Source: CAZYTM01 sp964649725 (GTDB taxonomy: Bacteria; Desulfobacterota; Desulfuromonadia; Geobacterales; Geobacteraceae). From it: a stretch of DNA of 64,000 bases. This document shows, piece after piece, positions 26,669 to 35,636 of the stretch. Location: positions 124,001 to 188,000 of the forward strand of contig CAZYTM010000007.1 in NCBI GenBank assembly GCA_964649725.1, written 5' to 3'. The translations under genes were made by a program, and so were the position numbers. Each line of letters starts with the position of its first letter. Positions within the stretch are counted from its first letter, which is position 1. The notes below the pieces were generated by a model that did no database searches, was not told the origin of the DNA, and saw nothing but the letters and a program-made list of their open reading frames with translations.

Positions 26669-27601
26669 TTACAAAGAGCGGCGGCACCCTTGCCAGCTAC
26701 CGCGTCGTCTGAGTTCATTGACGATGGCATACCACATCTGGTTGTTTTTAAGCCCCCATGTTGGGGCAACCCGGATAGCCAGGGGTGCGGAACCGTACAG
26801 GCGCTGGATGGCTATCCTTTCAGGGAGACGCTCCAGGAAGTCACAAGTTGTTGCAATATATTCGTCCAGGGTTAGAGGAGAAAAATCGCCGTTACGGTAT
26901 AGTTCGGCCAGCCTGGTGTCAGCTACTGCATGGAGTTGATGGAGTTTGACCGAATTGACCGGCATATCAGCAAGAAGCTCAGCGGTCTGCAGGAAACCTC
27001 TGCGAGTCTCGCCAGGAAAGCCATAGATAAGATGTGTGCAGAGTTCGATGCCGCGCCCCTTGATCCTCTCTACTGAATGCATATATTCAGCCAGGGTGTG
27101 ACCACGATTAATAAGATTGAGAATGTCGTCGTCCTTTGACTGCAAGCCTAGCTCCAGACAGACATAATGTGTTCGTGCCAGTTCAGTCAATAGATCGAGC
27201 GCCTCTTCATCAAGCGCATCGGGCCGGGTGCCGACCGAGATGCCAAGCACGTCCGGATGGGCCAACGCCTGGCCGAACAGTTCAGCTAATCGCTCAACAG
27301 GAGCATAGGTGTTGGTATGCTTCTGAAAGTAGATGATGAATTTTTCGCTCTTCAAGCGCTGCCGGTGATAAGCAATACCGGCTGACATCTGCTCTTCAAT
27401 CGGGATGAAAGGCTGGGTGCCATCAGGTGAGAAGGAGCTGTTGTTACAATATACACAGCCACCGATCCCTTTGGTACCATCGCGGTTTGGACAGGTAAAG
27501 CCGCCGTCTACATTGACTTTGCTGACACGGCAGCCAAAATGACGACGGAGATAGGAACCATAGGAGTTAATGCGTAGTTCAGGGTGAATCAGGGTGGACA
27601 T
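26669..27601 (-). CDS. Radical SAM protein, TIGR01212/YhcC type
   Basis: 310 residues. The cluster motif is C37-x11-C49-x2-C52 (CPNRDGTKGIGGCVYC), diagnostic of the YhcC/TIGR01212 group related to Elp3. The function is unproven. It starts three bases after thiE and is probably co-transcribed with the thiamine genes, though a role in thiamine synthesis is not implied. Confidence 0.9.
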   Translation of the reverse strand: MSTLIHPELRINSYGSYLRRHFGCRVSKVNVDGGFTCPNRDGTKGIGGCVYCNNSSFSPDGTQPFIPIEEQMSAGIAYHRQRLKSEKFIIYFQKHTNTYAPVERLAELFGQALAHPDVLGISVGTRPDALDEEALDLLTELARTHYVCLELGLQSKDDDILNLINRGHTLAEYMHSVERIKGRGIELCTHLIYGFPGETRRGFLQTAELLADMPVNSVKLHQLHAVADTRLAELYRNGDFSPLTLDEYIATTCDFLERLPERIAIQRLYGSAPLAIRVAPTWGLKNNQMWYAIVNELRRRGSWQGCRRSL

Positions 27602-27604
27602 TGT

Positions 27605-28264
27605 TCAGACTTCTTGTGAGTCAGGTTGCGGCAAAAGTGAGGTAAGCTCTTTTGCCACCTCCCGTGGCGAAGTGGCGGTAATTAATGCTCCAACCAGGGC
27701 AATACCATGCGCACCTTTGGCAATGGCCTCTCCAGCATTGGCTGGATTAATACCGCCAAGGGCAAAGACAGGAATCTGCAGCAGACTAGATACCTCCTCC
27801 AGTTTTGCCAACCCGACCGGTTCACCGAAGACCGCCTTGGAAGGGGTAAAAAAGACGGGCCCAAAGGTGATGAAATCAGCCCCTTTTTCCTGAGAAGTGA
27901 TAGCATTGACCTGATTGTGACAGGAGACGCCGATCAGTTTTTTCTCGCCAAGCACCTTGCGCACCCGGTAGATCGGCATGCTATGATAGCCTAAATGAAC
28001 ACCGTCAGCTTCTACGGCAAGGGCGATATCGACCCGGTCATTGATGAAGAGGCGGGCATTAAAACGTGCCGTCAGTTTACGTAGCTCGTAGGCAAGTTCA
28101 TAAAGTTCGCGGCTGTTGAGATCTTTTTCCCGTAGTTGTACTGCCCGCACTCCACCCTTGAGGGCCTCCTCGACAACATGGCAAAGATCTCGACCCTGGG
28201 TCTGCTGGCGGTCAGTGATCAGGTAACAGTTGAAATTTATCCAGGGGGTTTCCCGGGTCTTCAT
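27605..28264 (-). CDS. thiE: Thiamine-phosphate synthase
   Basis: 219 residues. It joins HMP-PP and the thiazole phosphate to thiamine phosphate. Family motifs: CYLITDRQ, VQLREKDLNSRELYE, RLFINDRVDIALAVEADGVHLG, DFITFGPVFFTPSK and ALGGINPANAGEAIAKGAHGIALVGAL. Its start overlaps the thiG stop by four bases, so coupling is likely. Confidence 0.96.
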   Translation of the reverse strand: MKTRETPWINFNCYLITDRQQTQGRDLCHVVEEALKGGVRAVQLREKDLNSRELYELAYELRKLTARFNARLFINDRVDIALAVEADGVHLGYHSMPIYRVRKVLGEKKLIGVSCHNQVNAITSQEKGADFITFGPVFFTPSKAVFGEPVGLAKLEEVSSLLQIPVFALGGINPANAGEAIAKGAHGIALVGALITATSPREVAKELTSLLPQPDSQEV

Positions 28265-29043
28265 CCGAGCATCCCTTCGATTGGACTCGATGCGGTTGCA
28301 TAGAGCTTCTTTGGAATACGTCCTGCCAGGTAAGCAAGCCTTCCGGCGCGCACTGCCAGGTTCATCGCTTCAGCCATGGCGACCGGGTCTTTGGCCCCGG
28401 CAATACCTGTATTCATAAGCACTCCATCGCAACCCAATTCCATGGCAATGGCGGCATCCGAGGCAGTTCCTACCCCGGCGTCAACTATTACCGGTACTTT
28501 TACCGTGTCCATAATGATCATGATGTTGTATGGGTTTCTTATCCCTAGGCCACTGCCGATCGGCGCACCTAGAGGCATGACAGCGGCGCAACCGATATCT
28601 TCCAGTTTCTTGCATACTATCGGGTCGTCACTGGTGTAAGGCAATACTGTGAAACCCTCCTTGACCAGTATTGCGGCAGCCTTGAGCAGCTCTTCGTTGT
28701 CAGGGAAAAGGGTATTCTCATCTCCCAGAACTTCGAGTTTGACGAAATCGGAGAGACCTGCTTCCCGTGCCAGCCTGCAGGTCCGGACAGCATCGTCTGC
28801 GGTGTAGCAACCGGCAGTATTCGGCAGCAGGGTGTATTTTTTCAGGTCGATATGATCCAGCAGCGATTCTTTGCTCCGGTCGCTGATATTCACCCGGCGT
28901 ACTGCCACTGTAATCACATCGGCACCTGATGCTTCAATAGCCTTGACCATCTGTTCCATGCTGGCGTATTTGCCAGTACCGACCATGAGACGGGACGAAA
29001 ATTCATGGCCACCTATGATAAGTTTATCTGCGGTTAACGACAT
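28261..29043 (-). CDS. thiG: Thiazole synthase
   Basis: 260 residues. It forms the thiazole ring from deoxyxylulose phosphate, dehydroglycine and ThiS thiocarboxylate. Recognised by LIIGGHEFSSRLMVGTGKYAS, ITVAVRR, LPNTAGCYTADDAVRTCRLARE, DAGVGTASDAAIAMELGCDGVLMNTGIAGAKDP. It follows thiS by 56 bases. An AAAGGAGTGACCC box precedes the ATG. Confidence 0.97.
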   Translation of the reverse strand: MSLTADKLIIGGHEFSSRLMVGTGKYASMEQMVKAIEASGADVITVAVRRVNISDRSKESLLDHIDLKKYTLLPNTAGCYTADDAVRTCRLAREAGLSDFVKLEVLGDENTLFPDNEELLKAAAILVKEGFTVLPYTSDDPIVCKKLEDIGCAAVMPLGAPIGSGLGIRNPYNIMIIMDTVKVPVIVDAGVGTASDAAIAMELGCDGVLMNTGIAGAKDPVAMAEAMNLAVRAGRLAYLAGRIPKKLYATASSPIEGMLG

Positions 29044-29099
29044 ATCGGGTCACTCCTTTATAGCTTCTCTTGCATTTCAATGTTTAAAGTTGGTGACGA

Positions 29100-29297
29100 T
29101 TACCCTCCACCGACAAAATGTACAATCTCCAATTTATCTCCATCTTGCAAAAGTGTAGTTGGGTATCCTTCCTTGGGCAGAATGTCCAGATTAAGTTCAA
29201 CAGCAACCCTCTTAGGGTCAATGCCGATTGAATTGAGAAAATCGAGTATAGTCATCTCGGCGATTTTATATGGTTCACCATTGACAATGATTTCCAA
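29100..29297 (-). CDS. thiS: Sulfur carrier protein ThiS
   Basis: 65 residues with ubiquitin-like fold (MEIIVNGEPYKIAEMTILDFL, VAVELNLDILPKE, LQDGDKLEIVHFVGGG) and the C-terminal Gly-Gly needed for thiocarboxylation. First gene of the operon, 40 bases after the riboswitch-associated terminator. No thiF or thiH is nearby. Confidence 0.95.
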   Translation of the reverse strand: MEIIVNGEPYKIAEMTILDFLNSIGIDPKRVAVELNLDILPKEGYPTTLLQDGDKLEIVHFVGGG

Positions 29298-29340
29298 TGT
29301 AATTACTCCAGTCTGCCGATTAAGAATAAGTTTAGGAAAA

Positions 29341-29368
29341 TAAAATGACCGCAGAAGCGGTCATTTTA
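29341..29368 (-). terminator. Intrinsic terminator acting as riboswitch expression platform
   Basis: Perfect 12-bp stem TAAAATGACCGC / GCGGTCATTTTA with a four-base loop. On the minus strand it is followed by TTTTCC. It lies between the TPP aptamer and thiS, which suits transcriptional attenuation when TPP is bound. Confidence 0.85.
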
Positions 29369-29382
29369 TGCATCGTGACGCT

Positions 29383-29473
29383 CCGCTTCCCTCCGCCGGT
29401 ATTAACCGGATCAGGTTCAAAGGGTTGCCTGTTCCAATAAGGAACATGCTCTCAGCCGAAACTCCCCCAGCGG
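29383..29473 (-). ncRNA. TPP riboswitch (THI element)
   Basis: On the minus strand the aptamer core is plain: GGGGGAGT near the 5' end, GGCTGAGA, then ACCCTTTGAACCTGATCCGG, TTAATACCGGCGGAGGGAAG. The closing helix P1 is CCGCT (29469-29473) with AGCGG (29383-29387). It precedes thiS-thiG-thiE, so thiamine pyrophosphate should repress this operon. Confidence 0.97.
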
Positions 29474-29529
29474 TATCTTGTTGTATAATCTAAAATATTA
29501 TCTAACAGCAGTTAATCATACCTGTCAAC

Positions 29530-30141
29530 TTATTTTCCTTCTTGCCACCATCCTTCTTTGGTTTTTCGATCCAGTTCGGTCAGGTTCTCTTGCTCTTTCC
29601 GCAATTCCTCAGCGCAGTAAGTCCAGATATGATAGCTTTCCAGAGCTAGGACGGTAATCCCAGCGGCAAATACTGCCCAGAAGTTATCTGTCAGTACTCC
29701 AGAAAAATGATAAAAAGTAAAAAAACCGGCCAGATAGGCAACATGGCTGAAACCGCCATATTCACCGCTGCCGCTGGTCATTCGAGCCAGGATTAGGAGT
29801 ATTGCGGAGAAGGTATAAAGAACCAAGGCGGCGCTTATCATATTGGCTGAAGGTGGTTTGCCGAGAAATTCTTTGACTTTGGCAGGGAATGACGGCAGAA
29901 AGGCAAAATCATGCCAGGCACCGATACAGATAAGGAGAAAGAGCGCCATGGCCCATATCCCTTTATTGGACAGGGCTTGCAGCTTGCGGATGTTTGCGGT
30001 GATTTCCCGACGTAGTTCGTCAGGATTCCCAGATAGTTCAGTGGCTGTAGGTATTTCCGGAATGAGAATCATGCAGCGGTCATTTCCGTAGCATTCCTGT
30101 AAGGTTCGCCAGCTTCCCGTCATGGTGAACCGTTGAGCCAT
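29530..30141 (-). CDS. Four-helix membrane protein at the end of the redox operon
   Basis: 203 residues with four predicted membrane helices at about 61-78, 98-117, 130-147 and 150-170, and a charged C-terminal helix (EELRKEQENLTELDRKTKEGW). I do not recognise the family. The start overlaps the stop of the heme-sensor gene (TAATG). A role with the NrfD complex is inferred only from position. The minimal N-terminus could also begin at an internal Met (MTGSW or MILIP). Confidence 0.75.
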   Translation of the reverse strand: MAQRFTMTGSWRTLQECYGNDRCMILIPEIPTATELSGNPDELRREITANIRKLQALSNKGIWAMALFLLICIGAWHDFAFLPSFPAKVKEFLGKPPSANMISAALVLYTFSAILLILARMTSGSGEYGGFSHVAYLAGFFTFYHFSGVLTDNFWAVFAAGITVLALESYHIWTYCAEELRKEQENLTELDRKTKEGWWQEGK

Positions 30142-30980
30142 TAATTGGGACGAATATCGGTCCCTTGTTTAGCGACTTCTTTTTCATTTGTGGGGCTATT
30201 GAGTTTTGTCCCCATGTTATAAAGGGAACTGGCCAACCTGTCAAGCTCTTCCGGGAGCGACTGTGGTTTGTCGGGGAGTTTTCGGTTGTCGATCTGTTCG
30301 GCGAACTCGTTGAGCTTGCGAATTGGCAGGAAAACACTCCGCCGCAGCAGTGCCGATACCCCCCCTACGGTAAGGATCAGTGTCATGAGGGTAAAAACAA
30401 GCATCTGCAGCTTCATCGTGGAGAGTGATTTACGGAACTGTTCTTGCGAGAGAGATATGTCCAGGGTCCCTAACACCTTCTGCCCGGCCGGATGGAAATG
30501 ACAAGCGGCATTGGCGCATTCCGGCTCATTGTAGACCGGCGCAGTGATGGCAAGCTCTTCCACCCCTTTTTCATTTATGAAGCGGCGAGCCTGCTGCATG
30601 GTACCTAGTGTAGTGGTGGGAGTTGATCCTCTATGGCAGTTAATACAACCTTCTGAATTTTTATCTACGTAGCGGTTGATCTCCTCCTGGCGGGAGGAGA
30701 TCATGATCAACCCTTTTTTATTAAAGATGCGGACATGCTCAACACCCTTCTGCTCACCGACATTCCTGATTATATTGCTTAGTGTCTCGCGATCCGATTT
30801 CAGCATGGCATAACGAGTCGATTTAACGACGGTATCGGCCAGATTTGTGGCGTGCCGGATCGTATCGCGGGTCATATTCTCCTTTATGACCGAATAGAGC
30901 AGTAGGCAACAGACAATTACAAAGCCTGTAACTGTTACGGCAACCGGCACAAATGCCCTGGCTGCGAGGGTCTTGAGCAT
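30141..30980 (-). CDS. Heme-binding HAMP protein without an output domain
   Basis: 279 residues. Membrane helix ~10-33; periplasmic sensor ~34-185; second helix ~188-210; HAMP ~210-262; short tail. The sensor carries CINCH (112-116) and a wider CX4CH motif CANAACH (155-161), both expected to attach c-type heme. The same residues stand at the same positions in the histidine kinase at 38368-39984, and much of the domain aligns (VGEQKGVEHVRIFNKKGLI, CHFHPxxxKVLGxLDI). There is no kinase, cyclase or MCP domain after HAMP. It may pass a redox signal to a partner, or serve as an electron-transfer subunit. Confidence 0.85.
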   Translation of the reverse strand: MLKTLAARAFVPVAVTVTGFVIVCCLLLYSVIKENMTRDTIRHATNLADTVVKSTRYAMLKSDRETLSNIIRNVGEQKGVEHVRIFNKKGLIMISSRQEEINRYVDKNSEGCINCHRGSTPTTTLGTMQQARRFINEKGVEELAITAPVYNEPECANAACHFHPAGQKVLGTLDISLSQEQFRKSLSTMKLQMLVFTLMTLILTVGGVSALLRRSVFLPIRKLNEFAEQIDNRKLPDKPQSLPEELDRLASSLYNMGTKLNSPTNEKEVAKQGTDIRPN

Positions 30981-31000
30981 GTCCGTAATTCTCCTTCAAA

Positions 31001-31987
31001 CTACATGTTGTGACATTTTACACAGCTGCCTTTAACTCCAAAGGCGGTCTTGTCGTCGTGGCAGGCACCGCAGGATTTACCCTTCTGCATGTCGAGCATT
31101 GAAGTGGTAGGATTACCTGATGCGGGCTTATAAATTTTCGGGTGACATTCGCCACAGGAATATGCACCGGTATGGAAGGTGTGACTGAATTTACCATCGC
31201 CAGCTCCCTTTACCTTATAGCTTATCTCCTTGGTAGGATGACATTTGGCGCATTCCTTCACAGCAAAAGCATCTTTGCCATTATGGCAGGCTCCGCATGA
31301 CTTCCCTTTTTCCATTTCAGCCATGGTGACAACAGGATTACCTTTGCCCGGTTTGTAATTACCCGGGTGGCACTCACCACACTTGTAAGCGCTGGTGTGA
31401 ACTTCGTGGCTGAATTTAACCGGACCGGTCGCCTTAACACTATAGGCAATCTCTTTGACCGGGTGACATTTGCTGCAATCCTTCAGTGCGAATGCTCCTT
31501 TGCCATTATGACAGGCACCGCATGATTTCCCCTTTTCCATTTCAGCCATACTTACCTTTGGATTGGGGCCGGTCTTGTAGTACTTGTTGTGGCAAGTGCT
31601 GCACTGCATATTCTTCAGGTGTTTGGTGTGGCTGAAAACAAGAGGTCCGGTCTCCTTGACCTTGTAGGTGATATCGCGCACCTTGTGGCAGGCGGTACAT
31701 TTTGCCACTGCAAATGCCGCCTTACCGTTGTGGCACATGCCGCAGGACTTCCCTTTTTCCATGTCTGCCATGGTATAACGAACATTCTTTTTCATATTGT
31801 CGTTATGACATGCCTTGCAACTGACATTGGCAGATTTCTGTTTTTTCTTTTTCAGGTGGGTGGTATGACTGAAGACCACCTTGCCAGCATCCTTGGTGTT
31901 GTAGGTGACGTCTTTTAACTCCAGTGCCATAGCGCTGGAACACCATGCCAGTAAAGCGAATAATAATGCAATCCCCCGGAATCCCAT
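31001..31987 (-). CDS. Dodecaheme c-type cytochrome, four triheme repeats
   Basis: 328 residues: signal peptide ~1-22 (ends SSAMA), then twelve CxxCH motifs. They form four repeats of three, each shaped FSHxxH...CxxCH...GKSCGxCHNGK.AF....CxxCH, the 'nanowire' triheme pattern of Geobacter cytochromes such as GSU1996. The export and the heme wiring point to a periplasmic electron carrier. It follows the NrfD gene by 119 bases and would accept electrons from the Fe-S/NrfD module or pass them onward. Confidence 0.95.
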   Translation of the reverse strand: MGFRGIALLFALLAWCSSAMALELKDVTYNTKDAGKVVFSHTTHLKKKKQKSANVSCKACHNDNMKKNVRYTMADMEKGKSCGMCHNGKAAFAVAKCTACHKVRDITYKVKETGPLVFSHTKHLKNMQCSTCHNKYYKTGPNPKVSMAEMEKGKSCGACHNGKGAFALKDCSKCHPVKEIAYSVKATGPVKFSHEVHTSAYKCGECHPGNYKPGKGNPVVTMAEMEKGKSCGACHNGKDAFAVKECAKCHPTKEISYKVKGAGDGKFSHTFHTGAYSCGECHPKIYKPASGNPTTSMLDMQKGKSCGACHDDKTAFGVKGSCVKCHNM

Positions 31988-32106
31988 GATCGATAGTCTC
32001 CTGTTGTGAGAAAATTAATGCCGGACTTGTCAGTCCGGCATTGGATTCTAGCTCAAATCATTTCATATGGCAATGTATTTCTTAGGCGCTTTTCATGGTA
32101 ATTATA

Positions 32107-33510
32107 TTAGCTAAGCCTGTCGTTACTATCGGCTTTATAGGTGCTGCTGCCGATCTGGCTGTCAACTGAGGAACGATAGGTCCCTTGCGGGATGGAACGC
32201 TCACTTAGGTTATAAGATGAGCCACTCTTGGCGGTGGCCAGTTCAGTTGCCGGTTCATCGGCAGTTTTCCAGGTATAAAGAATAGGCAGCCGATAGAGGA
32301 TGAACCGGTAGACAGCTATGTAGATGGCGAAGATGGTGACACAGATAACCGCTTCACGCCAGTGTGGGATCTCCCGGTAGTCTAGCTTCCAGTTGAAGGT
32401 TATCATGGCGGTATTTACTCTGTTCAGGACTACGCCGATGACGGTAAGTAACGCGGTGAAACGTACCAGCCCGACTTTTTCGTTTCTGATGGCATAGGCA
32501 AACAGGAAGAGCGGCGCAATAACACCTACGAATATCTCGACCATGAACCAGAGCCCCCAGCCGGTGGCGAGGTGTGCCCACTTGTTATCATGTGCGATGC
32601 CGATCAGTTTGATTGTCAGATAGGTTGCGAGGCCCATGCTGGCACCTTTGGCAAGGGCTATCTGTAATTTGCCGAGATTATCCTTGTATATATCATCGCA
32701 ACGCCAGCTCATGGTTTTTACAGCAATGGTGCTGACTGTAATGACCATGCAGAGACCACCCGGTAGTGAAGAGACAAAGAAGTGCAGCCACTGGAAGGAT
32801 GCCGAATACCAGAGCGGATGCACCTTTCCTGGCGCATAGGTGAAGAGTGCTCCGAGCGCCCCCTGGTGCAGGGTAGAGAGGATGATACCGGCAACGGTCA
32901 GGCCGAGAACGATCTTCTTGACTCCCCGCTTACCTGCCGGAAAGCCGATCCACTCGAAGAAAGCTACCGACACCTCGGCAACCTGTACTGAAAGATAGGT
33001 GGCGACATGCCAGGCGACCAGGAAGAGAACGGCGGCTGGTCCGAACGCTACTATCATCGGATAGGGGAGCCGCCAGGGCTGACCGAGGTCGACCATGAGG
33101 TAGATGACAGCGAAAAAATAGCCGAGCAGACCGTTCAGTAGTGCCAGCCTTTCGATAGGCTCGAAGTCGTGGCGACCGAAGACCTCCACAGTGGTGCCTA
33201 GCTGGAAGCCCGATGATGAGAGAGGGACCATGGCGAAGAGGCCGAAGCCGAGGAACATCCCCCACGGGTAGTCGCAAGAGCTGTGAGTGACCCAGGAGAG
33301 ACCGAAGATGAAGCGGCCAAGAAGGATCGGAAGACCGATGACAAATATGATCCCAAGTATCCAGTTGAATGGATTGCGCAGAGCCTGGGCCATGTACTGA
33401 GAAGGGGTTAGACCGAGAAGCAGTTTTTCCTGCAGGCTCCACTTCTCTTTGCCTGGAACCTTGAAGGCAGAATCTACAATATTTATTCCGTTAGCTTTAT
33501 ATCTGTTCAT
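32107..33510 (-). CDS. NrfD/PsrC-family quinol-interacting membrane subunit
   Basis: 467 residues with about ten hydrophobic helices (RNPFNWILGIIFVIGLPILLGRF, PLSSSGFQLGTTVEVFGRHDFEPIERLALLNGLLGYFF, LGALFTYAPGKVHPLWYS). Family members bind menaquinol in the membrane and pair with a four-cluster Fe-S protein, as in Nrf, Psr, Hyb, Qrc and alternative complex III. The ATG overlaps the stop of the Fe-S gene by four bases. The last ~50 residues are polar and unusual for the family. Confidence 0.93.
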   Translation of the reverse strand: MNRYKANGINIVDSAFKVPGKEKWSLQEKLLLGLTPSQYMAQALRNPFNWILGIIFVIGLPILLGRFIFGLSWVTHSSCDYPWGMFLGFGLFAMVPLSSSGFQLGTTVEVFGRHDFEPIERLALLNGLLGYFFAVIYLMVDLGQPWRLPYPMIVAFGPAAVLFLVAWHVATYLSVQVAEVSVAFFEWIGFPAGKRGVKKIVLGLTVAGIILSTLHQGALGALFTYAPGKVHPLWYSASFQWLHFFVSSLPGGLCMVITVSTIAVKTMSWRCDDIYKDNLGKLQIALAKGASMGLATYLTIKLIGIAHDNKWAHLATGWGLWFMVEIFVGVIAPLFLFAYAIRNEKVGLVRFTALLTVIGVVLNRVNTAMITFNWKLDYREIPHWREAVICVTIFAIYIAVYRFILYRLPILYTWKTADEPATELATAKSGSSYNLSERSIPQGTYRSSVDSQIGSSTYKADSNDRLS

Positions 33511-34424
33511 GGCTTGCCATCCTCCTGCTCTGAATGGGAATGTCCGTCATCTCCATGGTGCTGCTTTCTGGTCGACAGCAGATGGAAGCCGGTAAATAAG
33601 GCCGGCCAGATGGAAAGGACCATCGGCACGGTACCGAGGAACTCCTTGACATTGGAGATGATCGGGTCGTTGCCAAGAGTAGTGTCAAAACCTACCTGAT
33701 CGAATGGAACTTTGGAGAGGTAGAGCCAGCTTGTGCCGCCGACCTCCTTTTCACCATACACATGATCCAGATATCGATCTGGAGTCTCTCTGATCCGTTC
33801 ATGAGCCATCTTTACCAGATCTTTGCGATAACCGAAGGTCATCACTTCTTGCGGGCAGATATCGACGCATGCAGGGGGTTTGCCATTCTTGACCCTGGTC
33901 TCGTAGCAGAGGACGCATTTTTTCACCACAGGGTTGAAGGCGCTGGAGTAACTGTACCCTGGGATGTTGAACGGGCAGGCGATCATGCAGTTACGGCAGC
34001 CTACACAAATTTTAGGATTGTAAAGGACTGCCCCTTCCTTGGTCTTGGTATAAGCATTGACGAAGCAGGAGGTGAGACAGCCTGGTTCGCTACAGTGGTT
34101 GCATTGGATTTTACGGTAAACAGGCCCGCCATCCTTCTGGGTTTCATAGCGGTTTACCACGGTATAGGCATACTCGGTAGGGCGACGCTTGGTTTTGAAG
34201 ACCGACTGGTCTTCGAACGATACGCTAGGTGTGGGAAGTTTTTGTTCCTTGTTGCAGGCTGCTTCGCAGCTGCGGCAGCCGATACAGCGGGTCAGGTCCA
34301 CCAGGACCCCCATGCTCTCGGGATAACCCTCAAAGGAACCAGCTCCCCAGGCTTTCTTTGATATGCTAAGCGTGGTTGCCGCTCCACCTATCACGCAAGC
34401 CTTCAGGAAATCTCTACGCTTCAT
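33507..34424 (-). CDS. Periplasmic Fe-S electron-transfer subunit (HybA/NrfC/DmsB type)
   Basis: 305 residues. Tat signal MKRRDFLKACVIGGAATT; four [4Fe-4S] motif groups in order: CIGCRSCEAAC, CNHCSEPGCLTSC, CVGCRNCMIAC, and CVLCYETR...ACVDIC; a C-terminal membrane anchor (~272-291) and a His-rich tail. It should relay electrons between the NrfD quinone site and cytochromes in the periplasm. AAGGAGACATAATC precedes the ATG. Confidence 0.95.
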   Translation of the reverse strand: MKRRDFLKACVIGGAATTLSISKKAWGAGSFEGYPESMGVLVDLTRCIGCRSCEAACNKEQKLPTPSVSFEDQSVFKTKRRPTEYAYTVVNRYETQKDGGPVYRKIQCNHCSEPGCLTSCFVNAYTKTKEGAVLYNPKICVGCRNCMIACPFNIPGYSYSSAFNPVVKKCVLCYETRVKNGKPPACVDICPQEVMTFGYRKDLVKMAHERIRETPDRYLDHVYGEKEVGGTSWLYLSKVPFDQVGFDTTLGNDPIISNVKEFLGTVPMVLSIWPALFTGFHLLSTRKQHHGDDGHSHSEQEDGKP

Positions 34425-34484
34425 GATTATGTCTCCTTGAGTCGAATTTCAATTGGCGTTCCGTTATTTATAACTTGTTCTAAA

Positions 34485-35000
34485 TTAGTGGGCAGCTTTG
34501 CCGCTTCCCGGTTTGGGTGTAAATTCACCAGCATTATAGAAAGCATCTCCAGCCTTGGTTCGCTTATGGCAATCCTGGCAGCCGACCGGGCCTCCCATCT
34601 TGCTGTGGCAACCGATACAACTCTGGTGATAAGCACCCTTCAGACCTGGCTTGTCCAGGTGATAGGTATTGCGGTCCTTGTCTTTCAAAGCAGTAGCAGA
34701 AAATGGTTCTTTTACATGGCAGCCACGACAGGATACCACCTTGGTCTGACTACTGTTGCGATGACAACGGACACAGTTAGAATCTTCAATTAAAGTGCCG
34801 GTGGTGTGATGATGGCAGTTGGCGCAATCCTTGGTCAGATTGATATGTTTGGCGTGGTCGAATTTCACCTTGTCGAATAGTTGTACCATGGAGTCCAGAT
34901 TGATTGTGTCCGGCACACTCGTCGCCCGACAATCGGGGGGAGAGATAGCCAGCGCCAGCAGCAATGCCCCTCCGATGAGCCAGTTCCTTACAGCATACAT
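34485..35000 (-). CDS. Pentaheme c-type cytochrome, class III-like
   Basis: 171 residues with a signal peptide (~1-26) and five CxxCH motifs: CANCH, CVRCH, CRGCH, CIGCH and CQDCH, plus several free His as distal ligands (DHAKHINLT, HHHTTG). It lies 60 bases upstream of the Fe-S gene and is probably the cytochrome subunit of the membrane complex, comparable in place to QrcA or TmcA. Confidence 0.92.
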   Translation of the reverse strand: MYAVRNWLIGGALLLALAISPPDCRATSVPDTINLDSMVQLFDKVKFDHAKHINLTKDCANCHHHTTGTLIEDSNCVRCHRNSSQTKVVSCRGCHVKEPFSATALKDKDRNTYHLDKPGLKGAYHQSCIGCHSKMGGPVGCQDCHKRTKAGDAFYNAGEFTPKPGSGKAAH

Positions 35001-35069
35001 AGTCTATTCTCCTTTATAAATAATGTGACATCTTAATATTTGTACGGCCTCTTCAGCATAGCATTTCAT

Positions 35070-35249
35070 TTAGTGGTGTGAGCTGGTATCCTGTGCCTCT
35101 TCTTTTTTGTGGATGTAACGGTAAAATGCAGGAAATCCACAAAAGAAGGCGACACAGATCAGGTACTCAACCCCTTTGATGTACTGGTAGAAATCAACCA
35201 AGGTGTAGACTGATTTGATTTCACCAACTGCTGCGAAAAATTCTGTCAT
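35070..35249 (-). CDS. 59-residue membrane peptide within the redox operon
   Basis: A small gene between the pentaheme cytochrome and the next small membrane protein. ATG 35249 follows GGAGGAGGATCAGTC at ideal spacing. The peptide begins MTEFFAAVGEIKSVYTLVDF, has one hydrophobic helix (residues ~28-45, EYLICVAFFCGFPAFYRY) and a polar tail ending in His-His. Strong ribosome-binding site, sensible composition and operon spacing argue it is real. It recalls small single-helix subunits of respiratory complexes; no family is claimed. Confidence 0.78.
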   Translation of the reverse strand: MTEFFAAVGEIKSVYTLVDFYQYIKGVEYLICVAFFCGFPAFYRYIHKKEEAQDTSSHH

Positions 35250-35323
35250 GACTGATCCTCCTCCTTATTAATTTACTTGTGCTGTTAATTGATTCTGGTC
35301 GTATATATGCCTAGTAATGTTAG

Positions 35324-35563
35324 TTACTTGATTGCTTTTGCTTCTTTGGCTTTATTTTCTTCACTCAAAGCACCTTTGATCATTCCCCATAGAGTTATCA
35401 GGGCTGGTATCATCTGTGCTACTACAACCAGAGCGCAGAACCCAAGAAATGCAAGTACCAGGATGCCACTGTTATACACCTTGGTTGTTGATGCCGCAAA
35501 GGCTGGGGAGCTTGCGACCAGGGATAAAGCCAACGTAGTTCCGATAGTTCTCATTCTGTTCAT
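35324..35563 (-). CDS. Small membrane protein B of the redox operon
   Basis: 79 residues from ATG 35563, preceded by AAAGGAGGCAGTC; the frame extends further upstream without a ribosome-binding site. Signal-like N-terminus (ends SSPAFA) and one membrane helix (GILVLAFLGFCALVVVAQMI), then PALITLWGMIKGALS and a charged tail. It is similar in length, layout and the motif xQMxPxxxxxxxMxKG to the gene at 36076-36321, so they look like paralogs. Confidence 0.8.
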   Translation of the reverse strand: MNRMRTIGTTLALSLVASSPAFAASTTKVYNSGILVLAFLGFCALVVVAQMIPALITLWGMIKGALSEENKAKEAKAIK

Positions 35564-35636
35564 GACTGCCTCCTTTGTTTTGTTTGTCGTTCTAGATGAT
35601 TGCCTCGTACGTATTAAGCTATTGCTTATTAGAGTA

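Noticed and set aside
30141..30980. Treating the heme-HAMP gene as a truncated kinase or chemoreceptor pseudogene
   Set aside because: It has a normal stop, intact sensor motifs and a TAATG overlap with the next gene; no kinase or MCP remnants follow.
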